NCBI GenBank assembly: GCA_014529385.2
Contig: CM043960.1
Coordinates: forward strand, 71,682,910 to 71,746,909
DNA length: 64,000 bases
Reading direction: 5' to 3'
From: Adiantum capillus-veneris
Taxonomy: Eukaryota > Streptophyta > Polypodiopsida > Polypodiales > Pteridaceae
In this document: piece by piece, positions 54,641 to 64,000 of the stretch
Layout: each line of letters starts with the position of its first letter
Numbering within the stretch: position 1 is the first letter of the stretch
The notes under the pieces: model-generated
Databases searched by the model: none
Seen by the model: the letters and a program-made list of their open reading frames with translations, nothing else
Told to the model about the DNA's origin: nothing
Position numbers and translations under genes: made by a program

Positions 54641-55440
54641 TGCATAATGTAAGGATTTAGTATTTACGTAATTACCTAAAAAAATTTGTGATCACAAGGT
54701 CTTATTAACATATTTACATAATCACACTGAACATGATCACAAACAAGCCGGTTGAGAGCAACCTGGAAACCCACAAAAGCCCGCCTGGCAAAACAATTTT
54801 CCTTGTGGGCCCACTAGGCAATAGGGTTTTTCCTATTGGCCCATCGAGAAAACCCTAATGCCCGGCGGGCCCGCAACTAAATATATATAGAGCCCCGATC
54901 GGGCCCTTTGGGTGTTATTTCTTGAGCCACTATGAGAGAGAGAGAGAGAGTGCGTGCGCGCACGCGTTGTGTGGTGACATGTCTTTTGTCGTATTGCACG
55001 TCAATCATAAGTTACCTTACCACATAATGTGAGTGTGTGCATAAGCTGTTCTACGGAACAGTGCTTACCACAGGGGCATCACCTCAGTGTCGTAGGGAAT
55101 ATGGTGTCCTTGTCGTAAGTATTGGCTCATTGTTTGGGTACTATGTCGATAATGCGGCGATTCTAGTATCCTTATGGTGAGTCAACTTCCTTTACCCTTT
55201 CCAGAAAAACATATGGGCATTGATCGGTAACGCGGCTATATGATGCTCGTATGCAAGCCATTATTGCTCTTTAGATTCGGGCAGCAGCACTCGCTCGGTA
55301 GCGTGGCTAATTGATTGTCGTTTGTTAGAAGCATTTGTTATTGCATAAATGTGGTGTTCCTGTCGTTCAATCGGCCGTACGAATGCCATATATTTTGTAT
55401 ATGCATGTGGAATTCATTTTTTAAATATTAAGTATATGAA
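54641..55440 (+). promoter_or_regulatory. Promoter-like or LTR-like block with telobox, TATA and 70-77-bp repeats
   Basis: AAACCCTAA (telobox, 54850-54858), GCGGGCCCGC and a TATATATAG box (54881-54890) lie in the order of a plant core promoter reading +. (AG)n and GTGCGCGCACGC follow. Downstream the motif CGRTAAYGCGGCKA recurs at about 55148, 55225 and 55296 (spacing about 77 and 71 bp), flanked by GGTGTCCTTGTCG (55104) and GGTGTTCCTGTCG (55352). No long frame follows. It may be a solo LTR of an unrecognised family or the promoter of a lost gene. Confidence 0.4.
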
Positions 55441-55840
55441 ATACTTGGCCGAGTATTTCATATACAAATGTTTGAATTGTTTGAAATTGTTGTTTTTAAG
55501 TGTTCTTGTGAAAATATATACTATCTAATCATATTCAAAAGAAACTTTTATACATCAATCATCGTTGCTATTTTAAATGCTACATTTACATAAGTAATAT
55601 TTACATTATGCTATTTCACTATGTCTACAAATAGCCAATATACTTTCAATTTAAAAAAGTATATGCACACATTTTGCATGTAAGACATTCATTTTAATCT
55701 TTTTAAAGAGCAAAACGTTATTTGCAAGTTATGAGTGGTTTTGTATACTATCAATGTTTTAAAATGAGGTAAAATGAGATTGGTAATATGTACATCATGC
55801 TGCACATATCTTCTATTGAATCAAATTTTTTTGAAGTGAT

Positions 55841-56335
55841 AACGTGCAAAATATAAACTCATGTCTTATGTTCTATCAATATATTTGAAGTGTTTTGGGT
55901 TTTTAACTTGTTCTGTTAGATCTGGACGATTTTCTTTTAGCAGTTACTTATTTTTATTGCATTTTTCACGATTAAACATAGCATTTTAAAGTTAAAATGA
56001 TTATCAACTTAAATAAATATAATCTTGCACAATTTTTTGAAGTCTTTAAGTCACGGGTATGGTTTGTTTGAACTAGTCTGAGAATGTAACGTGCAAAATA
56101 TGAACTCATGTCTTATGGTTTATCACAATATGCTGAAATGTTTTAGGTTTTTAACCTGTATTGTTTGATCTGGATGGTTTTCTTAAGAGTTACTTTTTTT
56201 CTGCATTTTACATGAGTAAACATAGCATGTTAAAGTGAAAATGGTTTTCAATCTGTATCAATATAATCGTGCACATTTTTTTGAAGTCGTCAAGTCACTG
56301 TGATGGTTTGTCTGAACTAGCTGTGTGAGAGTGCC
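55841..56335. repeat. 247-bp tandem duplication, diverged
   Basis: Two head-to-tail copies start AACGTGCAAAATAT at 55841 and 56088 and end near AACTAG-TGTGAGA. Shared blocks include AACTCATGTCTTATG, GTTTTTAACYTGT, AAACATAGCAT and GTCAAGTCAC. Many substitutions show it is old. AT-rich, non-coding. Confidence 0.9.
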
Positions 56336-56935
56336 AGTGCACCCATGAAACTATATTGATATGCTGTTTTTTATTGTCCAATGCAAAAATGATGCCAGAT
56401 CAAAAGAAAATTATTATGTGTGCTATTAAAAAAGAATGTATTTTGGCAATATCATCATGTGCAAATGGTCGCATAGAACAGATTAATGAAAGTGACATCT
56501 TCATTAAAGACCTCACTAGCACTATATGGGAGAACACAAAGCGCATGTTGTGAGGTGAAGGCCAGTATGAGTTGTTCATTCCTACAAGGATTCGAGAATT
56601 TGACCCCCATCACAAGGTCAAGACAATGTTGGGCAATATGAAAGTCTATTGTAGAGACTTAAAAGAAGATCTCCCTCCCACGTGCGATATGGAAAAAATA
56701 GAGTTGTGGGACAAACTATGGGAGAGCAGAAGGTCAAATTGAAGCGGGTGAAAGCTCAAGACCTTGGGGGGTTCACCTCTTAGACATGTAAGTTAGCACA
56801 TGATTTCAAATGAGTGGGTTTTTTAATTGCCAAAATTCCAAAATTTTAAGAGGATTATATTAATAGAAGGGTATTTTTAATTGATTTTAGAGAAAACCTA
56901 ATAAGTTTTTGAAGAAAAGAGCTCAAGACCAAGCT
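56336..56935 (+). pseudogene. Unrecognised frames ahead of kinase-like gene 2
   Basis: Frames give ISSCANGRIEQINESDIFIK, TIWENTKRML, then in another phase YELFIPTRIREFDPHHKVK and CRDLKEDLPPTCDMEKIELW. They read like an acidic helical N-terminal region but match no family I know. They run in the same direction as the kinase-like piece that follows and may be its N-terminal part. Confidence 0.4.
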
Positions 56936-56959
56936 TCCTTACCCAAGAGATTGAAGATG

Positions 56960-57840
56960 GCCCAAGATGCGCGAGTGGGCGATCATATGCCAGCGGCACT
57001 GGCGCAATCATTCGCACAGCATTGAATGCCAAGTGCGCTCATCTGATCGGCATTCCCCATGAGGCCTTGGTGGAAGATGCAAGGGTTGGAGCAGGCTCTT
57101 TTGGTGTATGCACATTATATACCATTAAAGGCATTTCTTTCTTTCCAAAGAACATTCCATATGTAGGAGAATGCTACAAGGGAGGGAGTAAGGCAAATTT
57201 GATAGCTTGCTTTCAGACAAAGCAAGGAATGCAAACACTTCACCCCTCCATTGTATGATGCATTGGCTTTACCACCGAGGCTCCCTGGACCTTGGTGGAC
57301 GTGATGTGCCACCTTCCATTCCGTCACGGAACGTTTAGACGCTACATGCACATGCTACAATATGGCTGGAGGTCTCTTTCACTAGTAAATCAGCACTTAC
57401 AAGAGATAGAGACTGCACGGATCAAAGCAGTGATTGAGCAGATGCCAGCAATCTTGCACATTTTAATTGATGGCGTTGCGGCTGCTCACTCAGCTGGTAT
57501 AGTGCACAACGACCTGCTACCTTCCAGCATAATGTTAGATTTTACTCGCGCAAATAAACCCGCATCGACATCATTGATTGAGCATGATGCTTAACACGCC
57601 AGCCAAGCGCATATTGAATAATTATTGACATGCACTTGGCTTATGGACGTGTTGATGGACTTTTGGAGTGTAGCTAGGAAAGTCTATTTCCCAGAAGAAG
57701 TATTTTACCACCCCCATCAAGATGTCATGAGGGTTATTCAGATAAAAAAGTGATTGTTGGATGAAGTTAAGAGAGCGGGAAGCTAGAAGAAACGCATCAG
57801 ATGTTTTGATCTTTTTCAAAGAGCATCTAAAGACAGACTC
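56960..57840 (+). pseudogene. Kinase-like gene 2 (truncated protein kinase fold)
   Basis: An N-terminal VEDARVGAGSFGVC gives the glycine-rich ATP loop (GxGxxG, 57088-57105). TLHPSIV and a later CHLPFRHGTFRRYM fit the segment before and at the hinge. Then DGVAAAHSAGIVHNDLLPSS has the catalytic loop (HND at 57505-57513) followed by IMLDF. After TAA at about 57592 only scraps such as KVYFPEEVFYHPHQDVMRV follow, so the DFG and APE lobes are lost or scrambled. HND replaces HRD, as in kinase-like gene 1. No intact protein can be made. A hAT transposase end lies 3' to 3' with it at 59500-60165. Confidence 0.65.
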
Positions 57841-57849
57841 TAATCTTGT

Positions 57850-58205
57850 CCAGTGACCGCTTATTGTTGGACTTGCACCGTCTTTTTACCCGGCTTGAAC
57901 ATTTTGTACTTCGTATTTTGTCTTGTTTTCTAGGTATTTTATTTGCATTGAAGTCTATTTTATATGTTTGGGGTAGTTCACCATTGAGTCATTTGAAGCA
58001 TATTTGAATATGTATGTCTTTAGTCAATTGTCTTGTGGTTCAATTGGATCAGTTGTGATTTTGTTTTTTGCATCAATTGCAAAATATTTGGCTGAACTAA
58101 GATATGCCAATTGTGGTATCTTTGAGACTGTTGAATCGTGAGAATAAATTTTTGTCAAAGATATTGAATATTGTCTATTTTTCCATTGCAGTTTTAAGAT
58201 ACTAT
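57850..58205. other. AT-rich spacer, nothing seen
   Basis: T-rich sequence without frames or repeats; it could be 3' flank or an intron. Confidence 0.4.
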
Positions 58206-58227
58206 GGCTGATGAAGAATAAGCTTGT

Positions 58228-59222
58228 GGTACCTAAACGATGTCAGATGATCAACAGCAAGTGGTTGTTAATGCGTTTCAACGCATGAAAACTCTAGCGC
58301 ATGGTATGTCGGCACAAACAAGCAATGTGCACTGCTCAACGACTATCAAAATGGGCAAATCCAAACCATTCACAATGGAAAGATATCAATAAATAAATGA
58401 TCAAGGATATGATTAAAACAATATGGCCATGTGAGGATGTGGAGATAAAGAAAGGACGGTGGAAAATATCGAAGTGCCTTCATCAAGAGATCAAAGATAA
58501 CGCTGAGAGGATTTACTTGGACGTTTTTGGCCATCCATTGCACAATGCAGATTGTGTGTTATATTTTGCAAAAATTTTGAATGTACATTTTGTGCAGCAA
58601 TGACCAGTAGACTTTTTCTCAAAGGAGACAACTGTAGCCACCCATGATATTAGGGAGAGTTGTGTCACATTCACACGGGATGAGTTGTCATTGATAGTTG
58701 AAGGAGCCGACATACAATTAAAAAAGGAGAAAGATATTTTAACGACACAATTGGAAGAGAAAGATGCAAAAATAACACCACTATTTGTAGCAACCCAAAC
58801 ACCCCAAGCATCCCAGGTCCGAATGGAGAAAAGTATTCATCACTTAAGCCAGGATGTTCAGAATTTGACACAGCAAGTGAATCTTCTGCCTGTACAAGGG
58901 ACACACATCAGTCACTTCGTCCTGCATCTAGAGTTGGTTCGCACGTCAACAATCGGATGCATCTTCATCTTCCCAGTGTCCAGTTTGCTACAAGAGTTTT
59001 GATGGATGGAATGGATTCTATACATTGGCATGTGGTCATTATTATAACCTCGTGTGTTGAATTCGTTTAATGCAAAATAGTAGCCAATGTGCAATATGTT
59101 CACAAGATATTCCACACGGAATATATTATATGTTTGGCATGGCAAATGAGTATAAGTTCAAGCAAGTACCCCAAGACACCCCTAGCACAATCAGAAATCT
59201 ATTTGGTAAAACGAAGATGTAG
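58228..59222 (+). pseudogene. Coiled-coil plus RING-finger-like protein
   Basis: Frames from MSDDQQQVVVNAFQRMKTLA pass through KKGRWKISKCLHQEIKDNAE and a coiled coil (KEKDILTTQLEEKDAK; IHHLSQDVQNLTQQVN). At 58977-59081 they reach QCPVCYKSFDGWNGFYTLAC, GHYY-N-LVC and QCAIC. The Cys/His spacing is that of a RING finger, the domain of many ubiquitin E3 ligases. One expected zinc ligand after the GH is Asn, and a TGA lies just after LVC. The frame then stays open to TAG 59220-59222. At least three frame breaks (about 58395, 58600, 58900) make it a pseudogene. It lies between kinase-like gene 2 and the hAT remnant on the same strand as the kinase. Confidence 0.6.
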
Positions 59223-59469
59223 TTTATGAGCATAACAATTGAGATCAACAGATTATGTATAATCACTACTATGAAGCATTGTATATGATCAAAACATGTT
59301 GAATACAAGCTCTTTCATAACGGTTTTGGACACAATCTTCATTCTACTCTCAAACTATATTGAATCTGTGAAGTTGTTATCTTGTTTTGAAACTGAGTGT
59401 TGTGGGTCTTCTTGTAATTCAACTTTCATATCTATTATTAGCTTCTCTTCTATTTCGTCTATAGTGCAT

Positions 59470-60165
59470 TGAGATACGCCGATGTTGAACTCTTATTCGT
59501 CTTAGTTTTGACAATCATACACCAGAATGGCATTTCCTCCTCGTAGCTATCACTTTCAATGTGATGCAATATCTTTTCATTCCAAAACATATACACTAGC
59601 GTTTCTGCTCTATCTGCTAATAATTTGTGCAAATAGTGCTATGAACATTCTTGTACATACTTTAGTTTCTCTCTGAACTTGAGTTTGTTGCACATTGCGA
59701 TAGTAGTTTCATTGCAAGGAGTCGTAAGGTCGAGTAATGCTCTCCACCATTCATCATCCACCACTTCCATGCAGGTTTCTCTTTTTCCATTGATTGTACA
59801 AAATCATTCGTAAAAGGACCTTCTTTTAGTCTAAATGCACTCATTTCTTTGATACAATCAATTCGATCCTGAACATTGGAGTAGAACGTGTTGACCATGT
59901 GATAGCAATCACTGACCACCTCTGTATTGGACATCATCTAAATTCCAATACTCCGGATTGAGCTTGTAAGCCACACTATGGAGTGGATTATGAGCGCTCT
60001 TCCACCTTGCATGAAGATACTTGGCCAAAATTCTTCGTTGTTTGACAGAGAATGATAATCGCCACTCATTCTCTACTACAGACTCTTTTAGCTCCTCAGG
60101 ACTTTCAAGACTTTCATTAGGAAGTGAATGGGGTATAGGAGAGCCTCTTTATTTGGCAGTTTAAG
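59470..60165 (-). pseudogene. hAT transposase C-terminal fragment (second hAT family)
   Basis: Read downwards from 60165: YLHARWKSAHNPLHSVAYKL-NPEYWN (the usual HPLHxxAyxLNP motif), a frameshift at 59938, then VVSDCYHMVNTFY and FRLKEGPF. The hAT_C core follows: PAWKWWMMNGG, LRLLAMKLLSQCATNSSSERN. A stop replaces the Trp of ERNWS. LLADRAETLVYV is in a shifted frame. It differs from the transposase at 15038-16291, so it is another hAT lineage. The N-terminal half is missing. Confidence 0.85.
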
Positions 60166-60299
60166 GAAATGCTCAAGGCTTAAGCCAAGTTTGACCAAGC
60201 CTAAAAGAGAGGGCAAAAAGGCCTATGCTGAGATTTTCAAAAATACCATTTGTATGTTTTGTATTTGAAAATAGGCTATTTTAACCCAAAAGAGAAGTG

Positions 60300-60943
60300 G
60301 ATAACTAAATTTTAAAATGTCGTTTTTCCATCTCTCTCCTCTCTCTCTAACATATAAAACACTCTCTCTCACTTAGTTCTCATTTAAAGAAGCACTTTTC
60401 AGCACCCCCTGCCAAAAAAGCAGAATTTGCATATTCTCTCACTACATTCTTTCTCTAAAATGTGAGCCAACTCTTTCTCTTTCCCCCCTTTCCTCTCTTG
60501 TCACTTCCATCTCCCAATTACTACGAGGACATTCTATGTTGCCTACTGACAGAAAGTGTCGATCCTCCAAGGTTGCATATCTACTCTCTCTCCCACTCTC
60601 TTCCTTTGATGTCTTTCTCTCTCTCCCTTTCCCACTCCCTCCCTCCATCTCTCCCTCCCTCTCTCTCTCTCTCATGCCTTTTCCACTCTAGCTCTAGGTG
60701 AGAGCAATGAAAAACTCCATTACCTCTATGTGCAGCAGCATTCTCTCTCTAAAGCTATCATGATCAACAATTTGAATTCAAAGGAGATTGAGCTACACTC
60801 CCTCTATTTCTTCCCTCCACAACATAATCCGTTTCTACTATCTCTGAGTACTCTCCACTTTTTTCTTCCATAGCTAGATTTTCCTCCTTGCAACAATCAT
60901 CATTACACATTCTCTCTCTAATTTGCTTGATTAGCTAACAAAC
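60300..60943. other. Pyrimidine-rich region
   Basis: Long CTCTCT and CCCTCC tracts (60340-60700) make low-complexity frames on both strands and are not coding. It could be a leader or promoter of the + strand gene that starts at 60944, since CT-rich leaders are common in plants. Confidence 0.5.
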
Positions 60944-63183
60944 ATGTCATTCAATCCCCCTTCACTGCAAGACATTACTAATAGGCCAAGACGATATCAT
61001 TTAAACGCTGATTTGGAGCAAGAGTACGCTATTGTGCAACTTGGTACATCAAATCCTAATTCTACAGATCAGCCTACAAAGCATTAGGTGCAAGCCAATC
61101 AACTTATGGGTTGATGTCCACATTTACCATGGTGATCCAATGACCAATGCACACTACTCTTTTGTAATGTCACTAAGCTTATGCATTCTATTGAAGATGG
61201 AAGAGATGGACTGTTTGGTTACTGGTGGAGATTGTATTTAGCTTTTGTCAATGAAAGGGAAGCAATTAAACATCTCTTTACATATTCATCATTGCAAGAG
61301 AAGTTTGCGAAAGATCTACAACAAGTTAGAGAGGAAACCAACAAGAAGACGAAGCAATTGAACGATGAGATGGAGAATCTCAATAAAAAATTACAACAAC
61401 AAAAAGAATAGAAAGAGCGTCGACTATACAATTATGTTCAACTAAAGCACACTTGACGGAATATGCATCGACAAATCGATCATCTCACACACGTTCCCCT
61501 GGGCTACCACATTTGTAAGTGCAAGAGACAAGCGATGTCCTTGCTATCCTCAAGTGGTGGAGCTCGAAAGAAACGTGTCGGTAAGAATAGTCAACGGCTC
61601 GAAAGGGTAAGCGTTACGTTGATGAGGAGGGCCCTGGCGGGTGTCGATGTCAAGCTAAATGCCAATGAGAAGGAAAACATGTGTTTAGGTGTTCAATCAG
61701 AGAAGAACATTTGGTGGTTGGCAGCTTTTCATCTCCCACATGAGACACATGAGGCCCTATAATTGTATTTCAATCACACCACAATCGTTGACGTCATTCG
61801 GCAACAACAAGAAGGACATAGATTCCATGTTTCAGGTCTTGGAACGTTCAAAGTTGAGTGGCATTTGGCAGGAGACTTGAAAACACTCAAGTGTATGTTA
61901 GGGTGCAATCAAGGTGCAATGACCCTCTTTCCATGAATTTATTGTTGCCACATAAAAGTCTCAATGGGAACTGAGGGCAAGGGTGCAAAGGCCAGCATGT
62001 CAAAAGGTGGTAAGGGTAAGGGTGACAAAGTTACAATCAACTCTGTGAAAGGTGTATCCACTACACAAACAGTGGGTAAATCACTACAACAATGGTTTCA
62101 AGGTAGGGCCTTAGTTGTGACTAGCAAGTCTCCCCTAATCAAAACATGGACGATTCGAATTGGGATCCTATTGTTCCAATACCACTGATAAATGTGCATG
62201 TGTGTACCCGTCGTTCCCGTCTACGAATTCTTGACAAGTTGCTTATGCTGCATATTAATTACGTTTGGAATATGGAGCCTGCAAAAAGAAGAGAAGAGTG
62301 TATACAAGAACTTGAATCTATTCTATCGAGCATTGGTCTACATGGGGTGCAATTGAGCTGTCAAAGGACAAGAAGGTGTCTAAAAGTACATAGGATCCCC
62401 TAATAAAGTATGTATGGGTGGTAGTAAAGTTAGGCATTTGCTTTCAAACTATTCTGACTCCCAGAGTCCCAATGAGTTTTAGTTGTTGAAAAAGGTGTGT
62501 GACATTACCACCTACAAAGATAATGGAGCAGCCCTAGGAATTAAGCGTGCTCGTGTGTGGCACTCTACTGACGATATTTTTCGCCTTCTCGGAAAGGCAA
62601 AGCTAACCGATGATGAGATATCCACCTTAAAGTTTGTAATCAATAGTTCACACCACAAATGGTGGATGCTTGGGGGGAGACACACACAACACATGACATG
62701 GTGTGTTGAACAATTGATTTTTGCAGTCAAAATCCATCTGTGTACAAACTAAATTTGATTTTTTTTTCCAGCACATTCTTTTTGCACATAATGCATTTTT
62801 TCTCAACACCTACGGTTCATTAGGCATCTGGAGCAGCCAAGGAATGGAGAGCTCACACTATCAAACAAAAGCAGTGTATTTTAAAAACACACGACATGGA
62901 GGTGGTAGGAAAAAGAGCAATGCCCTTCACGAGATGTTCAATTGGTTCTACAAAGTTTTAGCAGGGAGAGAGAGAAAAAAGACTAGAGAACGAAGAAGTT
63001 TGAAATGTAGAATAGGGAAAGTGGTTAGCTTGAGGCAATCACAATCATATCATGCTTCGATGCAAAAGATTGATACAGATGCTGGTTGGAGACAAGGCGG
63101 CGTGATGGAAGATGTTGGGTGGAAATTTAAAAAAATTGTGACACTAACCATTTCTATTGTAAACATGCATTGTCATGCAAAGT
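60944..63183 (+). pseudogene. Broken gene of an unnamed TE-associated protein family
   Basis: From MSFNPPSLQDITNRPRR (60944) frames run through a coiled coil (KFAKDLQQVREETNKKTKQL) and a Lys/Arg-rich segment. VEWHLAGDLKTLKCMLGCNQ follows (61841-61925), then RRSRLRILDKLLMLHINYVW (62215) and DDEISTLKFVINSSHHKWWM. The last is GSLGIWSSQGMESSHYQTKA with FKNTRHGGG (62820-62905). The order GD-K-L..G, then R-LRI-DKLL, then SSQG-E-H with a T-HGG-like end recalls uncharacterised multi-copy proteins of repeat-rich eukaryotic genomes. This is recollection; I cannot give a family name or a reaction. At least six stops and shifts occur. It may be the transposase of an undescribed DNA element. Confidence 0.45.
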
Positions 63184-63389
63184 GATTTGTTAAGGCCACA
63201 ATCATTAGTCCCATGGGTCAAATTTAGTCTATTTTGGAGTCTTTTTTATGATTTTAAGTGATTTTATTGAGCTTTTAAAGCTTTAAGTACTATATAAGTC
63301 AAAACTCACAACTTAAAGTTCATTTTTTGTTTGCACATTGTAGAAGATCCTCTCGAGCCCAAACGTACACACTCATATCTTGCACAATA
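63184..63389. other. AT-rich spacer
   Basis: TTTTATTGAG-rich sequence with no frames; probably flank or intron. Confidence 0.4.
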
Positions 63390-63966
63390 TGGACGATACA
63401 CAAGAGCACACCACTACGCACAACAATGTTACCACCACCACTGACACCAGTGAAAATCCGCAGCCAACATCTCATATAGAATCCATCGCTTCAAATCCAC
63501 ATAATCAACCACAAGTATATAACCCATATAGAATCCATCGCTTTAAATCCACATAATCAACCACAAGTGTATAACCCAACACAACAACCCGCTCCAAACA
63601 CTCAACCGCTCCCCCAACCTTTGAATCTAGAGGATCAAAACACCATGCGGCAGATTTTTGGTTATCTCCAGCCACTACGTCATGCAAATCGCACACCTCT
63701 GCTGGATCTCCCACATATCGCATCTCTAAACATATCCACACAAGAAACAAGAGCAAGTGAAGAGAAATGCCGGGGTTCATTGCCACATGAGGAGCCCTCA
63801 CCTGTCTTCACAGGACCTGGAGCTCAAGCAAGGGAGGCACCTGGAGCTCAAGCAATGGCTGGACCTGAGCTTAAGCAACCGCGACAACTACACCACAAAA
63901 TTCCCCCCATGGATCAAACAAAGGGTGATCAAAGTAATACCGTGTGATCCTATTTCAGAAGCATGA
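63390..63966 (+). pseudogene. Low-complexity protein start, frameshifted by a 52-bp duplication
   Basis: MDDTQEHTTTHNN (63390) opens a Thr/Pro/Gln/Asn-rich N-terminus. A 52-bp unit (CATATAGAATCCATCGCTT...) present at 63473 and again at 63525 adds a number of bases not divisible by three and closes the frame. In the shifted frame QQPAPNTQPLPQPLNLEDQN and HANRTPLLDLPHIASLN follow. Near the end another frame gives ELKQGRHLELKQWLDLSLSN. No domain is recognised. It may be the disordered N-terminus of another copy of the genes to its left. The window edge cuts the context. Confidence 0.4.
63473..63576. repeat. 52-bp tandem duplication
   Basis: Two copies differ at two positions (CTTC/CTTT and GTAT/GTGT), so it is fairly recent. 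Confidence 0.9.
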
Positions 63967-64000
63967 GAGAGATGCCAAGAGGAGGAAGAGAATGAGAGAG

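Noticed and set aside
60442-60701. Ser/Leu/Pro and Arg/Glu-rich frames
   Set aside because: They are translations of CT/AG tracts.

Overview
This window looks like nuclear DNA of a land plant with a large, repeat-packed genome. The evidence is plant-type BED/DUF659/hAT_C transposase pieces, Ty3/gypsy gag-pol with two RNase H domains, several LTR retrotransposons with an initiator-tRNA-Met primer site (TGGTATCAGAGC), a plant-style copper-ATPase (HMA5-like) first exon, and large introns or intergenic space filled with transposons. A non-flowering lineage (fern, lycophyte or bryophyte) is a low-confidence guess. There are no bacterial operons, RNA genes or CRISPR arrays. Almost everything is transposable-element DNA, mostly decayed, and many insertions can be dated relative to one another because their target-site duplications (TSDs) are still readable.

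Layout. (1) 0.55-35.6 kb: a LINE (ORF1 tail, endonuclease, start of the RT region) is split by one 33.3-kb insertion (1953-35217). Removing that insertion rejoins the LINE reading frame. The insertion is a hAT-like element with a + strand transposase in three pieces (3057-3312, 9509-10110, 15038-16291) and a convergent - strand protein-kinase-like gene (16569-18969). Later insertions swelled it: two copies of one gag-only LTR family (alpha) in opposite orientation inside the transposase gene (3313-9508 and 10111-15037), and two solo LTRs of a second family (beta; 19212-32772 and 33445-34606). The first solo LTR is split by a full beta element (19393-31676), which is itself split by a gypsy element with dual RNase H (22546-30435). 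That makes five nested levels. (2) 35.6-38.5 kb: an opposite-strand LINE 3' part holding a GGAACG-rich MITE with a 9-bp TSD, then TG-rich microsatellites. (3) 38.5-52.0 kb: a second LINE (ORF1, endonuclease, RT, zinc-finger tail), interrupted by an unrecognised ~1.7-kb insert. That insert carries a GTAC-rich Mutator-like MITE, which in turn carries a beta LTR element with gag and protease.

(4) 52.1-52.5 kb: the only good host-gene candidate, the first exon of a copper-transporting P1B ATPase on the - strand. Its first intron would run into the LINE. (5) 52.5-56.3 kb: mostly unassigned, with a TATA/telobox promoter-like or LTR-like segment and a 247-bp tandem duplication. (6) 56.3-64 kb: a degraded cluster with a second kinase-like gene, a coiled-coil/RING-finger gene, an opposite-strand hAT transposase C-terminus, and a long + strand broken gene that I can only match to an unnamed TE-associated family.

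The pattern most worth follow-up is that kinase-like genes and hAT transposase genes occur twice, both times 3' end to 3' end. In the first case both lie between the same pair of terminal repeats. This suggests a family of hAT elements carrying kinase (and possibly RING) accessory genes. All copies here are broken by stops and frameshifts, so the window holds remains, not a working system.
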